DNA of 64,000 nucleotides from Nipponacmea schrenckii. Its lineage: Eukaryota; Mollusca; Gastropoda; Lottiidae. The notes under the pieces are model-generated. The model was not told the DNA's origin. It worked only from the letters and a program-made list of their open reading frames with translations, and ran no database searches. Below, one piece after another: positions 14,201-27,060 of this stretch (the stretch's first letter is position 1; each line of letters starts with the position of its first letter). A program made the position numbers and the translations under genes. The stretch lies in NCBI GenBank assembly GCA_030562195.1, contig JAUJPP010000007.1, positions 1,612,001 through 1,676,000 on the forward strand, read 5' to 3'.

Positions 14201-15117
14201 ATCAACAATTTAAAATCAATGCAATAGAACCAAAACTAGTTAGTATTTTGATGACCCTTTCAATGTCAATCAATTGTAATTGATAAAGTAGGTCAACACA
14301 CTATTACCAGTTTTTGCTCAGCAGCACAGCAACATTAGATATTAAATCTCATATTTAATATATGATATTTTAAATTTGTTTAATTATTTCTCTTGAGATT
14401 TTAAATTTGATCTAATTTCGTCTAATAGACCAAAATTATTGGTGGCACATGTTCCTATGGACTTGTGCTCTTTCTTTAACTCTGTCTGAAGGTGGGATCG
14501 GAGAGGCGTATCTCCGAGGCTAGATTCAAAGGGGGTGTTAGATACTAACGGATTTCAGAGGACATGAGATAAATTAAAAAACTTTAAAGAACCTATTTTG
14601 TAGCATGTGTGATGGATATAGTAAAGATAGAGGAAATGTAATTAATGGAAATGAAGTTGTTGCCCTTGTCACATAAAGTAACAACCATGAGATTGAAACT
14701 TCTCCTTTTACCCACAATTGCCGAAGTGAACGTGATCCATTGGAGTAAGATTTGTACTACGTCTCTACTGTTCTGTCATACTGTGGTATACTCTAGGAAA
14801 CCCTTATAAAAACCAAAGTTATCATTATCAACCTACAATGTACTTGCATTGTCTTTTTATTCATTCTAAATCGCAATTCACGAGTCATCAAAAAGACAAA
14901 TCACGCACTGAGAACCAAAATGTGAGCTAATAAGTCTTTCACCCTTGCTGTTCAGGGAAACACCTTATACCGCTTTTAAACCGCAAAAGAAAATCCTTCT
15001 ATCCAAATGACTTTGGTTTTAACCAAAAGTTATCCAAATCTACCTCGAGAAGTGGATAGATAGAAAGGGCGAAGTATTGGGGTATCACATGAATTAACAC
15101 TTAAATCGCGCCTTCCA
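11211..15117. other. Intergenic DNA with unassigned short open frames
   Basis: The longest open frame is 128 codons on the minus strand at 13,153-13,539. It overlaps another frame on the plus strand and shows no domain I know. I do not call it a gene. Nothing else was recognised. Confidence 0.4.
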
Positions 15118-15130
15118 TTAGCGGGGAAAT

Positions 15131-15379
15131 GAAATGAATGGAGTTTTACGTCCTACTCTTCTGCAACTCTATGGGCAAATGAAGACGGGTAATGCCATGC
15201 AGTGTGCAATGAGGGAAATTTTGCCAACTCTCGAGGGATCTTTAACGTGCACAGCCTGTAGTATTGTCCCTCTGACCTGCATCACTGACGAGGGTGCCCG
15301 ACCTTTACCGGGATTGAACCCTGGACCTTCAGGTTAGCGACCAAGCGTCTAACTCACTGAGCCACCGCCGCTCCTCCTG
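15131..15379 (-). mobile_element. tRNA-derived SINE with 13-bp target-site duplication
   Basis: The element lies between perfect 13-bp repeats TTAGCGGGGAAAT at 15,118-15,130 and 15,380-15,392, which are target-site duplications. Read on the minus strand it begins with a tRNA-like head: an A box close to TGGCTCAGTGA (complement of 15,354-15,364) and a B box GGTTCAATCCC (complement of 15,310-15,320), the standard internal RNA polymerase III promoter. The far end is a short ATTTC-type tail. Compared with the copy at 33,986-34,357, two internal segments are missing, so this is an internally deleted or variant copy. It has no coding capacity; movement would depend on a LINE in trans. Confidence 0.85.
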
Positions 15380-15392
15380 TTAGCGGGGAAAT

Positions 15393-17760
15393 ACTTGAAA
15401 ATCACAAGAAACGAATTAACTAAGTATATAAGTTGTTAAAGAAAATGGATGCATATATGTATCGGATGAGGAAAAGGAAATAAATTATTTTTTTTAGCCT
15501 ATGTTTAGTCAGACACTTGACATGGCGTGTTACTAAAATATCTAGAAAACTTTACGAGGCTGTGTGAAAGGATTGTGGTGCTTATTAAAATAAGCCAAAT
15601 CAAATCGATCTGAATCTGACTTTTCTATTATGATATCCTAACTGTTATTATTTTTATTGAGAAATCTTGTGAAAGAACGATATATTGGAAATTATGGTAA
15701 ATTGTGTAATAATTAAAATAACTGTGTGGATTGGCTTTAAAGCAATTTTCATTATTAGCTTCAAGGTTAAATCTGTAGATATCATTGTATTGTATAAATA
15801 TTTGATTAATCAAATTGCCATAATGTAAAAACAAAATATATATATATATATATGTACATACACACGATAAAGAGAAGATTAACAAGACAGGCGAAATGTT
15901 CGATATCTAACCCAAGCCTACCAAACTGAATATACCATACTTCAACTGATGTCGTAATTTGCAAAAACTGTGTTCACCTGATCAAATTTATGAAAGGGTT
16001 TTTGGGTCTAAATGAGATGATCTTCTAATTTATGTAATGCATTGTTGAAATGTTCAGAATGTCAAAAATACTTACTATGGTACAGTCAACTCGAATGTTG
16101 CGTAAGTGAATTGTAATAAAACAAATGTCTTTTGTCGTTTCCTCACCTACTACACGTTTACATATCATTTTGGTATTATCATTTTCGACATATCATTTTC
16201 GAAATATCTTTTTCAACATTTCTCAAAGGTCAATATGCAAATGAGGTCTAAAGGCGTGGTTTTTAGAAAAAAGTTTTCAGTCACAATAACATCCTTCCAT
16301 ACAAATTTGTAAAGATTTGAATTTTGGAGCTATCATGGAGCTATGTCTTCGCGGTTGTCGCTTGAGTGTTTTGTTGTAATGTAGATGCGAACAAAGGAAA
16401 ATTAAGTTTAATCTTACCTGAAAACAGTCTGTGCTCTGTATGGTCATTAGATATCTTTATTAGTAATTATCTTCATAATAAAAGCCGTCAAAAACCTTAA
16501 ACTTGAAATATTTGATGAAGTATTTTTTCGAGAACGTGGGCAAAATATATATCTTGATTTCTACTATTTATTATTTCATAATTTTATAAAATTTATCGCT
16601 TTTATCGGTTTGATTACGCTAATATACATGTAAATGCTGTAAATTTACGTAAAGCTATTAACATTGATCTAATATTATTTCAGTCAAACTAATAATTTAT
16701 CGTCTTTTTATATTCTCGACGAATTAAATTCGAATGAGCAAAATGTGGGAATGTAGATATGTTGCAGAGAAAGTCCTGAAAATGTTTAAATATGTGTCGT
16801 TTCTCTTTTCATACATACTCATACCAGTTAAATAGTGGTGATAGTCTTTTCGGTTCCAATTTTGTTAGGAATCAAAACGCTGAAGAAAACATCTCTTTTT
16901 CCACACGAAAATGATGTTTACATCAAATTATCCGTAAAGAACACTTCCGATTCGATACAAATCGGGAACAAATACGGCTATTACCTACAACTTGTTTTCT
17001 AAATCAATAAAAATAGCTTTCCTTTAAAACGGTAATTCTTTGTTGTTGTTCAAAGTTTGATGTCACCACTACGGGCAACGGATACCACAATAATTACCAC
17101 GGAAGCCTTGAATCTTTAATTCTATGGAAATAATAGAGTAGAAATTAATACATCTCCCACTTGTTGTTTCCATATGTTAACAAGTCTGTATCTTTAGGCT
17201 ATCATTTTTACTGACTCTTTCCATTTCATTACTCTTCAATTTTACAAAATAAATACACATCAAAGCTAACCAAAGAAAACCTTCTTTTGATAATTTTCAT
17301 ATAAAGACGAAAGAATTTTGCACTTCCGTTTAGACGATGTGTATCTTATGTTGAATTCGACAAGGTAGTAACAAGTTTTCTCTTTAATCAAGTAGAATAA
17401 AAAATAGACAAACAAATTGGTGTCTTTGGGTGCACGTTTATCTTTAAATATTATTTAATCTTGGTGCGCTATAGCCTTGAAACATCGTATTCCAAATCTT
17501 GGGTACTTCTGGCTCTCCTATGGCAGACAAAAGTGAGTAACCAAACAGTTCAATACGAAAATGTCAATTATCACGATGTCGATCAAATAAACAAACATGT
17601 CTTTCAATAGGGCGAATGCTCATAGAAACTGCCAGAGTCTGTTCACTTTTGTTTATCGTTCAACCTTATTAGTGTTGGGGGGGGGGGGGCGTTTGCGCTA
17701 TTTTAAATCCTGGGCTGTGTCGTGGCATAATACTTCAAATATCCTCCTATATTGATATAT
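15393..17760. other. Intergenic DNA, nothing recognised apart from simple repeats
   Basis: It contains a short TA microsatellite near 15,838-15,852 and a poly-G run near 17,678-17,690. No gene supported. Confidence 0.5.
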
Positions 17761-18484
17761 AGATTGCCAGGCAAGGTAACTACATGTCCACACAGCAGCC
17801 TTGTTAACTTTTTTTAAGATTAAAAAAAATCAACATAAGGAAATTAATCTGTCATGTTTCTATTCAATATTCATTGAGAAATTAATCCAATCCTTACTCG
17901 GAAGCTGATCAGTTCCAAGTTAGAAAATGACAGCTTCCATTGTGCTTATGTACAAATTTCGACGCTCTTTAAGTTAAGGACAATAACTGGTCAAATTCAA
18001 GACCTCATCAACGTATGCTCTTACCAAATTTCATTTAAAGCAGATCAAAGCCTGTAGTTTCTATAGAGCTTACGAATACATTTTGACGCGTTTTGACTTT
18101 TCCTAGATAAGATTTCATTTAAATCGGATGAGAACTGTAGTCTCACAAGCATATTTGACATGGCTAAGTCAAGGGCAATAACTCAAAAATAGTTCATTTG
18201 AAACTTTCGAAATCATAAATATATACGATCACACCAAATTTTATTTAAATCAGATCAAAACTGTAATCTTTAATGTGCTCGCAAATATATTTTGACGCGT
18301 TTTGAGTCAAAGGCAATAATAAATCGAAATGTCATCAAAAAATCGCCACATTCGAAATTATCTAAGATCTCATAAAGATCTTTGACTACACCAAATTTCA
18401 TTAAAATAAGTCTTTATTAGAGTTCGGACCAACGGACAGGGGTAACGGCAATATACGTCCACATGTCCATGTGGGTGTATAAAG
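17761..18484. mobile_element. Non-autonomous element with GGGCAATAAC units, copy A
   Basis: The left end is close to TTGCCAGGCAAGGTAA (about 17,763), shared with copies at 37.6 and 42.5 kb. The body has degenerate tandem units containing (A)AGG(G/A)CAATAACT and TTTGACGCGTTTTGA. The right end near 18,453-18,480 is an imperfect hairpin, ATACGTCC and ACATG pairing with CATGT and GGGTGTAT. No protein is encoded. Its transposition class is uncertain. Confidence 0.65.
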
Positions 18485-18547
18485 GAGTCGTTATTGCATT
18501 CATGACAAACAACAAATACCAAATTGAATGGTGTAATATTGTGTGCA

Positions 18548-18955
18548 TTAATCTGAAAAAAATACTCCTAAGACAAAAATATCTTCTCTGGTGGCAAAAA
18601 GTTGTTTACGACTCTCTGGCCATTGAAAGTACAAGTAGGCATATTCCCTTGGCACGTAATTGGAAGAACACACATACATAAACCTCTTTTTATAATCTTG
18701 AACGCACACCTTTTCTGTAACACATACATCACCTGGTTGAAAAAAGGGTAGTAAAGTTCCTGACAGTATTCTTCTAATTCCATTCTGTGCAAGAGTTTTT
18801 GAAACAAGAGGATGCCACATTCTGAAAATCTCGGGGTGTCTGTAGTATGATATGGGAATTGACGATCTCAAATTGAAGACAATAGAAATCATAACAAGTT
18901 GGCCTTTTGTAGGTGAGTAACTGACACCAAGACTATCATTCCTTGCATTAGACAT
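18548..18955 (-). other. Unassigned 135-codon open frame
   Basis: One of the longest open frames of the left half, beginning at an ATG (complement of 18,953-18,955). It contains no domain, signal peptide or transmembrane pattern that I recognise. It starts just past the right end of the element at 17,761-18,484, and a second minus-strand frame overlaps it. It may be chance or a fragment of an unseen spliced gene or transposon. Confidence 0.15.
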
Positions 18956-21900
18956 GAGCTTGTAGTTTACGTCAATGTAGTTAAAAACAAATGTGAAGAT
19001 ATTGTGAACAGATGCAATATAAACATTCCTACTAAATATCTATCACTCTAGAACTTCTCTGAATTATTATCTCTACATTACCTATTTGATTTCAATAGCA
19101 TTTTACCTCCATCTCACCTTTACTTTAGTTGACTGAATAGTTGAAAGTCTAGAAACAGAGGCACCGGGTACGATTTGATGTCAGTCTATTTTATAAGGTG
19201 TTGGTTTGGTTTGAATTAAAAGGTTAGAAATAACCATTTAGTATTTGGTTTGAAGGTAAAAAAATAAGAAGACAGTTATTAGAAACAGGTAGTTTATTGG
19301 CAGATCATTATAACGATTGACTACAGTCTTTATAGTGAGTAATGGGTGAACTATTTATTGTAATGTTCTTCGATTGCCAGTGAAACTTTCCAATCCACAC
19401 CTGATAACCCAACCGAACCAAATCAAGCCAAAGGCTACCATTAGACAACCAACCTGAGATAGTGGTTAAACGAAATAGTGACTTTAAAAGGGTATGGTGG
19501 ACTGAACAGTTGTGTAACCATATGATAGAGCTCAATATCTGCAGTATATAAGTTATACTTAATTTGTAGACTAACCGACAAATTCCAGAAAATGTCTTTA
19601 AATGTGAAGAGGTTTGATTTGAATGAAAATCTACTAAAAAACAGCTTTATCTGTTAACACGTCTACGTTTATAGAGAGAATATCTACGAGGACTGCCACC
19701 AGGATTATAATGGTGTTTGCATAAAAAGCTGCATTCTCGGTGGTATACAAGTAATAATATAATTAATAATATAGAGCAGAATATTGAGCAGTCAAATTTC
19801 AATTAATTGAAAGATAATGTTGTCAAGATAGGTAAAGTATAGTACTGTCATCAAATAACATAATAACATAATTAATGTCCTTGGTCGTGCTTAGTCAGTT
19901 GTACTTCATTCAAGACAAGCTGGTTAGTGGGTAACTGTTTATGATTATAATGAATTGAGTGCTTTTACATTAATCACTGTACAATGTATTGTATTTTATG
20001 TAGGTAACTAGGTTAAGTCGATCGTATAACTGATTTATAATGTTCTTAATTACATATAAAGAAAATGTCCTAATGTGCTTAAACAAAGTTATCGGCATAT
20101 AACCCGAATTGACAGATATAATACCGACCGATAAAGTCATTTAAATATTGTTTTATATACAATATAACAAGATAACAAAAGTATGATAACCAAAGATTAT
20201 AGTTTTAATATAGAAAATATTACGGTTTGTATAGAAGTTCCTCACAAAAAAGGAGGCGTATAGATACGATACCGTGAACCTAAAAGAATTTATAGGAATT
20301 ACAGAAATAAATTTTTAGCATTTGAGACTCGAAATAGTAGTAAGAAGTGTTAGGAGCGAGATAAATATGTAATAGAAACGTGGCATCAGAAAATAATGTA
20401 ATTAAAACGCGCTATGAGAAATATTTCAGGGTGATGAACAAGAGAGGCAAGAAGATAAATACGAAGTTCGGACTACCATTTGAGAAATATTGCGTGAAAT
20501 ATATTCATTCTTGTTAAATGAATCAGTGCTGTAATCACTAATCAATAAGTAGCCTTAGGAAAATAAAAGACTATTGCAGGTCCTGTTATAGTTTACCAAT
20601 GATAGTTTACTAGATGATACACTACTTATCTTGTCGTCACATTAACTATGATGTAGTAATATAAACCGCTATCAAACCCAAGTTCAATTGGTATAATACA
20701 TACGAAAGCCATTCAGTGTTTTGTATATGGAAAAAAATCGTATTAATTCATACACACTTGCTTATTCTTACAAACCAATTAGAGTGTTGCATTAAACCTA
20801 AAAGTTCCCATTATCGTGTAGGTTATTGAGGTCCTTGCGGTTATTTCATTCATTGAGATATTTAGATGAAGCCTACTCGACATAAATAACATGTACCATT
20901 GTAGTTGACACAATAAAAACACACCGATTGACAAAGGGTTCGAACTCGTTCAAAAAACATTTGCGAATCGACCATGTATATATTATTGAATATTACTAAA
21001 TGTCGTGACAAAAACAGTTATGTAAGTGGAACAAAGTAGAAAATAGGTTATTGAAATGCAAAACTACTTTTATTTACCACGTGCTGAGCTTGAGAAATAT
21101 TGGGTAAGCTTCGAGGTAAATCAGTTCATTGTCATTATAGTTTATGTACTTACAGGTAGCACGATATCGATTGTCAACATTCTGTTAAGTCAGGTAGGTT
21201 ATGCAAAAGATAACTGGGATTTATAAAAAGATTGTCAACAATGTAGCCTACTTTGCATAAATTCAGGTTACACTCGAACAAAATAAAATACCGTTCCTAA
21301 TCTGTGAAATCTGAAGGTTTCATATAATTACTTAGATTGGTAGAAGCGTCTTAAAGTTAGTTCTAAAAGGTGATTTTTCGTGACGTACGGGTTCGATCAG
21401 GACTGGGATTAGATGATCATTAAGTAAGCCATTGACCCTTTTTTGACAAAATTTCCTTGCGCACTTAATGGCTTTATCCGTCTTCATTAGAACTTCAGGA
21501 GAGAAAAGTAGGAGGTATGAAAAGACAATTTCTTTACACTGAACCTTGAAATAGTTTTGGTGATATAGCTTAAAATATCAACAATTAATGATTATCAGGA
21601 GTCTTTCGTGTGATAAATGGAACCATTAACCTATATAACAATTCCATGATGCCAAGTTCATTAGGCCAGTTCGAAGCCATCATGGTAAATTTAGAATCTG
21701 TGGAATGTAAGACAAGTAATAATATCAATAATAGTTACTATATGTAGTAGAAGTTAGTATTATATGTAGTATATCGATCAATTAGTACTTAATGATCTTA
21801 CACGTATCAGATAGTAATAGTATATCGGTAAATAAATAATAGTTTGATCCTACTATGCTTACACTAATCGTCTATTTAGAGTTCACGTGAAGATGGAAAA

Positions 21901-24900
21901 TATTGACTGCACTAAATGGCCACACAAACCATATAATATATTCATCACACTTCAATAATTCATTACATTATTTATTATTACGTTTTTGGTTTTTTTTATT
22001 TAAACAATATTTCATTCACAGATATATTCAGAGATATACATTATCAAAGGATTGGTAAACAGGCTTCGCCTATATTATATTATGTTGGACTTCAGCTGAC
22101 GATATTTACCATAACATTTACCATCTTAATCTTGTCTTGATGACAATTTACAATAATACAATCAGTCAGTTGCATTAACATTTGGGATGTGTAGAATTGA
22201 AATAAAAACTATAATAATTATTAAATGTTTAATACATTATGTAATTCCATGGAATTCTTTTACTTTGCGGAATAGTTTTATTTTAGACTTAGCAACTCTG
22301 CGTAGAGGCACCGTCATTTCAAACCTTGAAAGAATTATGAAATATAAATTGAATTAATATTTAAATGACAAATGAATTGCAGGCTTGCTGGTGAACCGGA
22401 TTAAATACAATAATACGAATGAATATTGTATCGTTTTTATCAAAAATAATATATCAGAATTTCATCAAAACATTCTCCATATACGTTTTACAATAGTGTA
22501 TGTCAACATCCCAATATACTGCCCTTATGATAACTACAATACCAAGTGTTGAAAGTATTCAAACTCGACTGTGAAATCCTTGTATTTTGGAAATATTTTG
22601 TAAATAGAAGATAGAACAGAGGGTGTCATATAATCTGTACTCGTTGACACTGTCTCTACAAAGCATTGCCAGTTGTAAGATGTTCAGATTAAATGTACCT
22701 GCTTGAACCTTGTTTAATAGTTTATTATACAGTTTGCACATACATGTGCACACATGGTTTAAGTTTATTTGAACAATGATATTTTCAAATTAAGACCAAG
22801 GTAAAGAAGGTAGATTATTTGTAGACTATATGACCAGAGTATTCTAAAGTTCCTACCCTCAATATAAACAGTAGAAGAGGGTTGCCCTGAAAGATTTATA
22901 GGTTTATACTGAATGACCTACGACTAACACTTTATAATTTGTCACCTAAGTTTAATTACACGGCATGCTATCACACTAATGATATTCACTTGTAAAGCCG
23001 TGGTCAGTTACACTTGTTGTTTTCTGGCCACAGATGTCCTATTTTAATTGAGAAAGGTAAAGCAGTGTAAGGAGATGAACCAATCCATATTATAATAGTA
23101 GTGTAATTGGAATTAGCTCATTAACCACCGAGTAGGTAAAGGATATTAATAAAAATCCCCTATTATATTCTATAGCTCATTATAAAAGCACTTGAATAAG
23201 TGTCATGAAATGTGAACTATATTTTAACTAGAAATAATCTATTATAAATGACAACAGGGGACTCGAGTAATTTTTCATCCCGTTGTATAATATTACAGAT
23301 TGGGTTGCTAGTATGTACTGGGTTAAGGTTTCACGGTTAATTTTCTAAGAAAACAAGGGTCGTTTTTGGACACTTGAATCTCTGTAGGAGCTGATATAAT
23401 ACGATTGTTCTCAGCAACTAACAGTGGCAATGACACGAACTTGTCTTGTTCATTAGTAAAATAATAGTGAACTCGCTTCAACTCCTGTCATGATTTAACA
23501 CTTGCTAAACCATTTAAACCGCGTTTCAAACAATCTCAGATGTACCAATTTATATTATTAAGATGATTTAAACTCCACCCCACCTCCACTCAACGACTTC
23601 TTATTAATTACCTTAGTGTTTTTATTTGTTTCATGTTGGGGTCACTTACTACTTAAATACTCTCTAACCCCTGCTATAAAGATAGTTCTGTTATTTGTAG
23701 TTGAAACCCCAGGGATTAGAGGCAAGGTTACGAACCAATTGAGTTATCTCCCTTGTCTTCTTTGAACTCGAGTAACAGGCTTGAAACAGGCTGCCTTTTG
23801 ACAATTCTTCAAGATAGAAGGATTCAATAGATTTATCTACATAGGATTGAAATAAGCAAAAATGCGTATTTAATCAATTGCTAAACAAACTCGTAGTTAT
23901 CCGTTGTGTTGAGTTCTTCTGGAAAGGCTTTTGCTGTCAATATCATATTTTAAGAATGACAGGACCGAGCATCCAGAATTGTAACTTAAGAACGAAAAAT
24001 AATCCAAACTGAGCCCCTTTCGCACTGACCACCACCCCCCGGGGCCCAGGAACGTTTCGTGACCCTGGAAAAAATGTTGATAGTATTCATGCCCCCTAGA
24101 TATGCAGCTGGCTACGGGTCTGAACTATTTCCAGATATACAGGAACTATGATCTGATTACTAAGAATGTGTGAAAAAAGAAATTATACAAAAATAAAATA
24201 CTCTCGGTCAATTGGTTTATTTTTCGAGGGTCTAAGTCTTCTAATAATTCATCTAAACTAGTTTGTCTAATCTATAGCAATTTGTATCATTTTAAAGCAT
24301 GAAAATTTAATGTTAATAAATATAAACAATCAACGTAAACTGTAGCTGTTTTTTGTTTGTCGATCTGACCACAACTATATTGTTGGTACTGAAAGTTATT
24401 ACCATCTTTCTTGTTGCCCACTTTTTCACTATCTCGTGCTTACTGACATACTAGTGTGGGCAAACAAAATCTGACGCTATCGAAGTTCGCCATTCAGGCT
24501 TAGAATAAAAACTTTCAAACCTGTGGTGGCAGAAATTTGGATTTTTCTTAACCAGGTTACAATTCTAAAAAGATGTAAAATGTTGATCATGTCCTTCATT
24601 GATATAATAATAAAGAATTCGAGGTATATCATCTTCAATCTCAGACTGTCTACAGGTTAATCCATAGCTTTAATTTATCAAGTAGACCTCGAGTGTTTTA
24701 ACCGGGTGAAAGAGATTAACTAGGCATTAAAGTATTATATTTATGTCTGTGGATATATTTATTAAGATATACATGAATACTATGATTATTTTAACTATAA
24801 TATAATCAGATGGACAAGATAGATATTCTTACAAAAATATGATGATTTCCACTGGACATTGCTAAAACTGGCAATTTAAAGCAGCACATGGCCCAATTCT

Positions 24901-25439
24901 TCTTATTCCAAGTAAATCGGATATGTTTATAGTATTCCTGAGCTAGATTTTTGTTCAATTTCGACAAATCTTCTACAAGCAATTATATCACACATTATGA
25001 ATCAAGAGCAAAGAACGTTATGCTATATGTTCAGCAGAGTGTGATTTTTTGTCACCTATCCACCTGCCAACTAATATGTCAATCACATCTTAGACAGAAG
25101 AAAGGGAGGAGTTTAAATGTTATTGATAACAGTATTTTTATTTATCAGTAAAGATTACTATCAATGTCTACAAAGAAATATATTGTATTAACCTTCATTA
25201 GTACACTTGGTTAATAGAGTGAAGCATTTGTCTGGTCACGATTCTTTCTAATTATTCTTATATTATGTCCATAAATCATTTTAAGGTTTAGTGCATTATC
25301 GTATGAATCGTTAACAATTATTCGAGGCTTAACACATTTACATCAAGTACAATTAGCTTTCTTTTTGTTATAGTCACAGACCCCTGGATAATTCAAGTCT
25401 ACATGTAATTACAGATCAAATACATTGTTAGCAAAAAAA
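18956..25439. other. Gene-poor intergenic DNA
   Basis: AT-rich sequence without a supported gene over about 6.5 kb. A short GC-rich stretch with a poly-C run near 24,030-24,050 could be a transposon remnant but has no defined ends. Confidence 0.45.
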
Positions 25440-27060
25440 CCCATTGGCAACACATTATCCACAATCACAAGTATAGATCCATTACCATTACCAGTACAAA
25501 TCTATAACCAGTGACGGTATAGATCGACAACCAATTCAGATCTACAACCACTGTCGGTACAAACCTTATAAGTCTATACTGACGAATGTTATAGGACAAT
25601 ACTCTGTGAATGAGTCTTCATATGAACTGCCAATGATCACAGAACTGTATTGATATTTGTTAAAATATGTACATGTTTTAATATCTATTGTCAATGAGTG
25701 TAGGTCTGTTTTATCAACCGTTGCAAACTGGTCTGTCCTGACAATGGTTGTAGGTCTGTATTGACAACGGTTGTAGTTCTGTACTGACAGTGGTTGTAGA
25801 TCTGTTTTGATAATGGTTACAGCCCTTTACTAATAATAGGTTTGTACCGACAGTGGTTGTAGATCTGTTTTGATAATGGTTACAGCCCTTTACTAATAAT
25901 AGGTTTGTACTGACAGTGGTTGTAGATCTGTTTTGATAATGGTTACAGCCCTTTACTAATAATAGGTTTGTAACGACAGTAGTTGTAGAACTGTTTTGAT
26001 AATGGTTATAGATCTTTACTAATAATAGGTTTGTAACGACAGTGGTTGTAGATCTGTTTTGATAATGGTTATAGACCTTTACTAATAATAGGTGTGTACC
26101 GACAGTGGTTGTAGATCTGTTTTGATAATGGTTATAGACCTTTACTAATAATAGGTGTGTACTGACAGTGGTTGTAGATCTGTAATGATAATGGTTATAG
26201 ACCTTTACTAATAATAGCTGTGTACCGACAGTAGTTGTAGATCTGTTTTGATAATGGTTACAGCCCTTTACTAATAATAGGTTTGTACCGACAGTGGTTG
26301 TAGATCTGTTTTGATAATGGTTATAGACCTTTATTGATTATAGTCATTGTCAGTACAGATCTAGAAATGTTGTCAGTACAGACTTACAACCATTGTCGAT
26401 ATAGACATACAATCATTGTTAATGCAGATCTAAAACCATTGTTAAAACAGAAATACAATCATTGTCAATAAAGACCAACAATCCTTGTTAATAAAGATCT
26501 AAAACCATTGTCAAAACAGAATTACAACCATTGTAAGTACAGACATACACTCATTGTTAATACAGGCCAACAATCATTGTTAATACAGACCAACAATCAT
26601 TGTCAGTACAGATTTAAAACCGTTGTCAGTACAGACATACAATCATTGTCAAAACAGCCCAACAATCATTGTTAATACAGATCTAAAACCATTGTCAAAA
26701 CAGAAATACAACCATTGTCAAAACAGAAATACAACCATTGTCAAAACAGAAATATAACCATTGTAAGTACAGATCTAAAACCGTTGTCAGTACAGACATA
26801 CAATCATAGTTAATGTAGATCAAAAACCCATTGTCAGTACAGACCAACAATCATTGGCAATGCAGATCTACAACCAATCTCAGAACAGATCTACAACCCA
26901 TATCAGAACAGCTCTACAACCATTGTCAGTACAGACATATAACCATTGTCAGAACAAACCTAAAACCATTGGATTTTCAACAATTACCAGTACAGATTTA
27001 TAGCCATTGTCAGTACAGACTTATAACCATTGACATTACACAATAAAACCACTGTTTTAC
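25440..27060. repeat. Minisatellite array whose units switch orientation
   Basis: Units are built on a core like GACAATGGTTGTAGATCTGT. From about 25,690 to 26,340 the core reads on the plus strand, including about nine copies of a higher-order 63-bp unit (CAGTGGTTGTAGATCTG at about 25,788, 25,851, 25,914, 25,977 and onward). From about 26,345 to 27,040 the same core appears as its reverse complement (CATTGTCAGTACAGATCTA and variants) in shorter units of roughly 20-32 bp. A short patch of the reversed form also lies at about 25,485-25,565. The two arms are thus head-to-head. Short open frames here follow from the repeat and are not genes. Confidence 0.85.

Noticed and set aside
15310..15364. 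A functional tRNA gene on the minus strand
   Set aside because: A and B boxes are present, but the sequence continues as a SINE with target duplications and lacks a full cloverleaf.
25788..26340. CRISPR-like regular repeats of 63 bp
   Set aside because: The whole 63-bp unit is repeated, so there are no unique spacers, and the genome is that of an animal with spliced genes. It is a minisatellite.
26831..27046. 71-codon plus-strand frame
   Set aside because: It is entirely made of minisatellite units.
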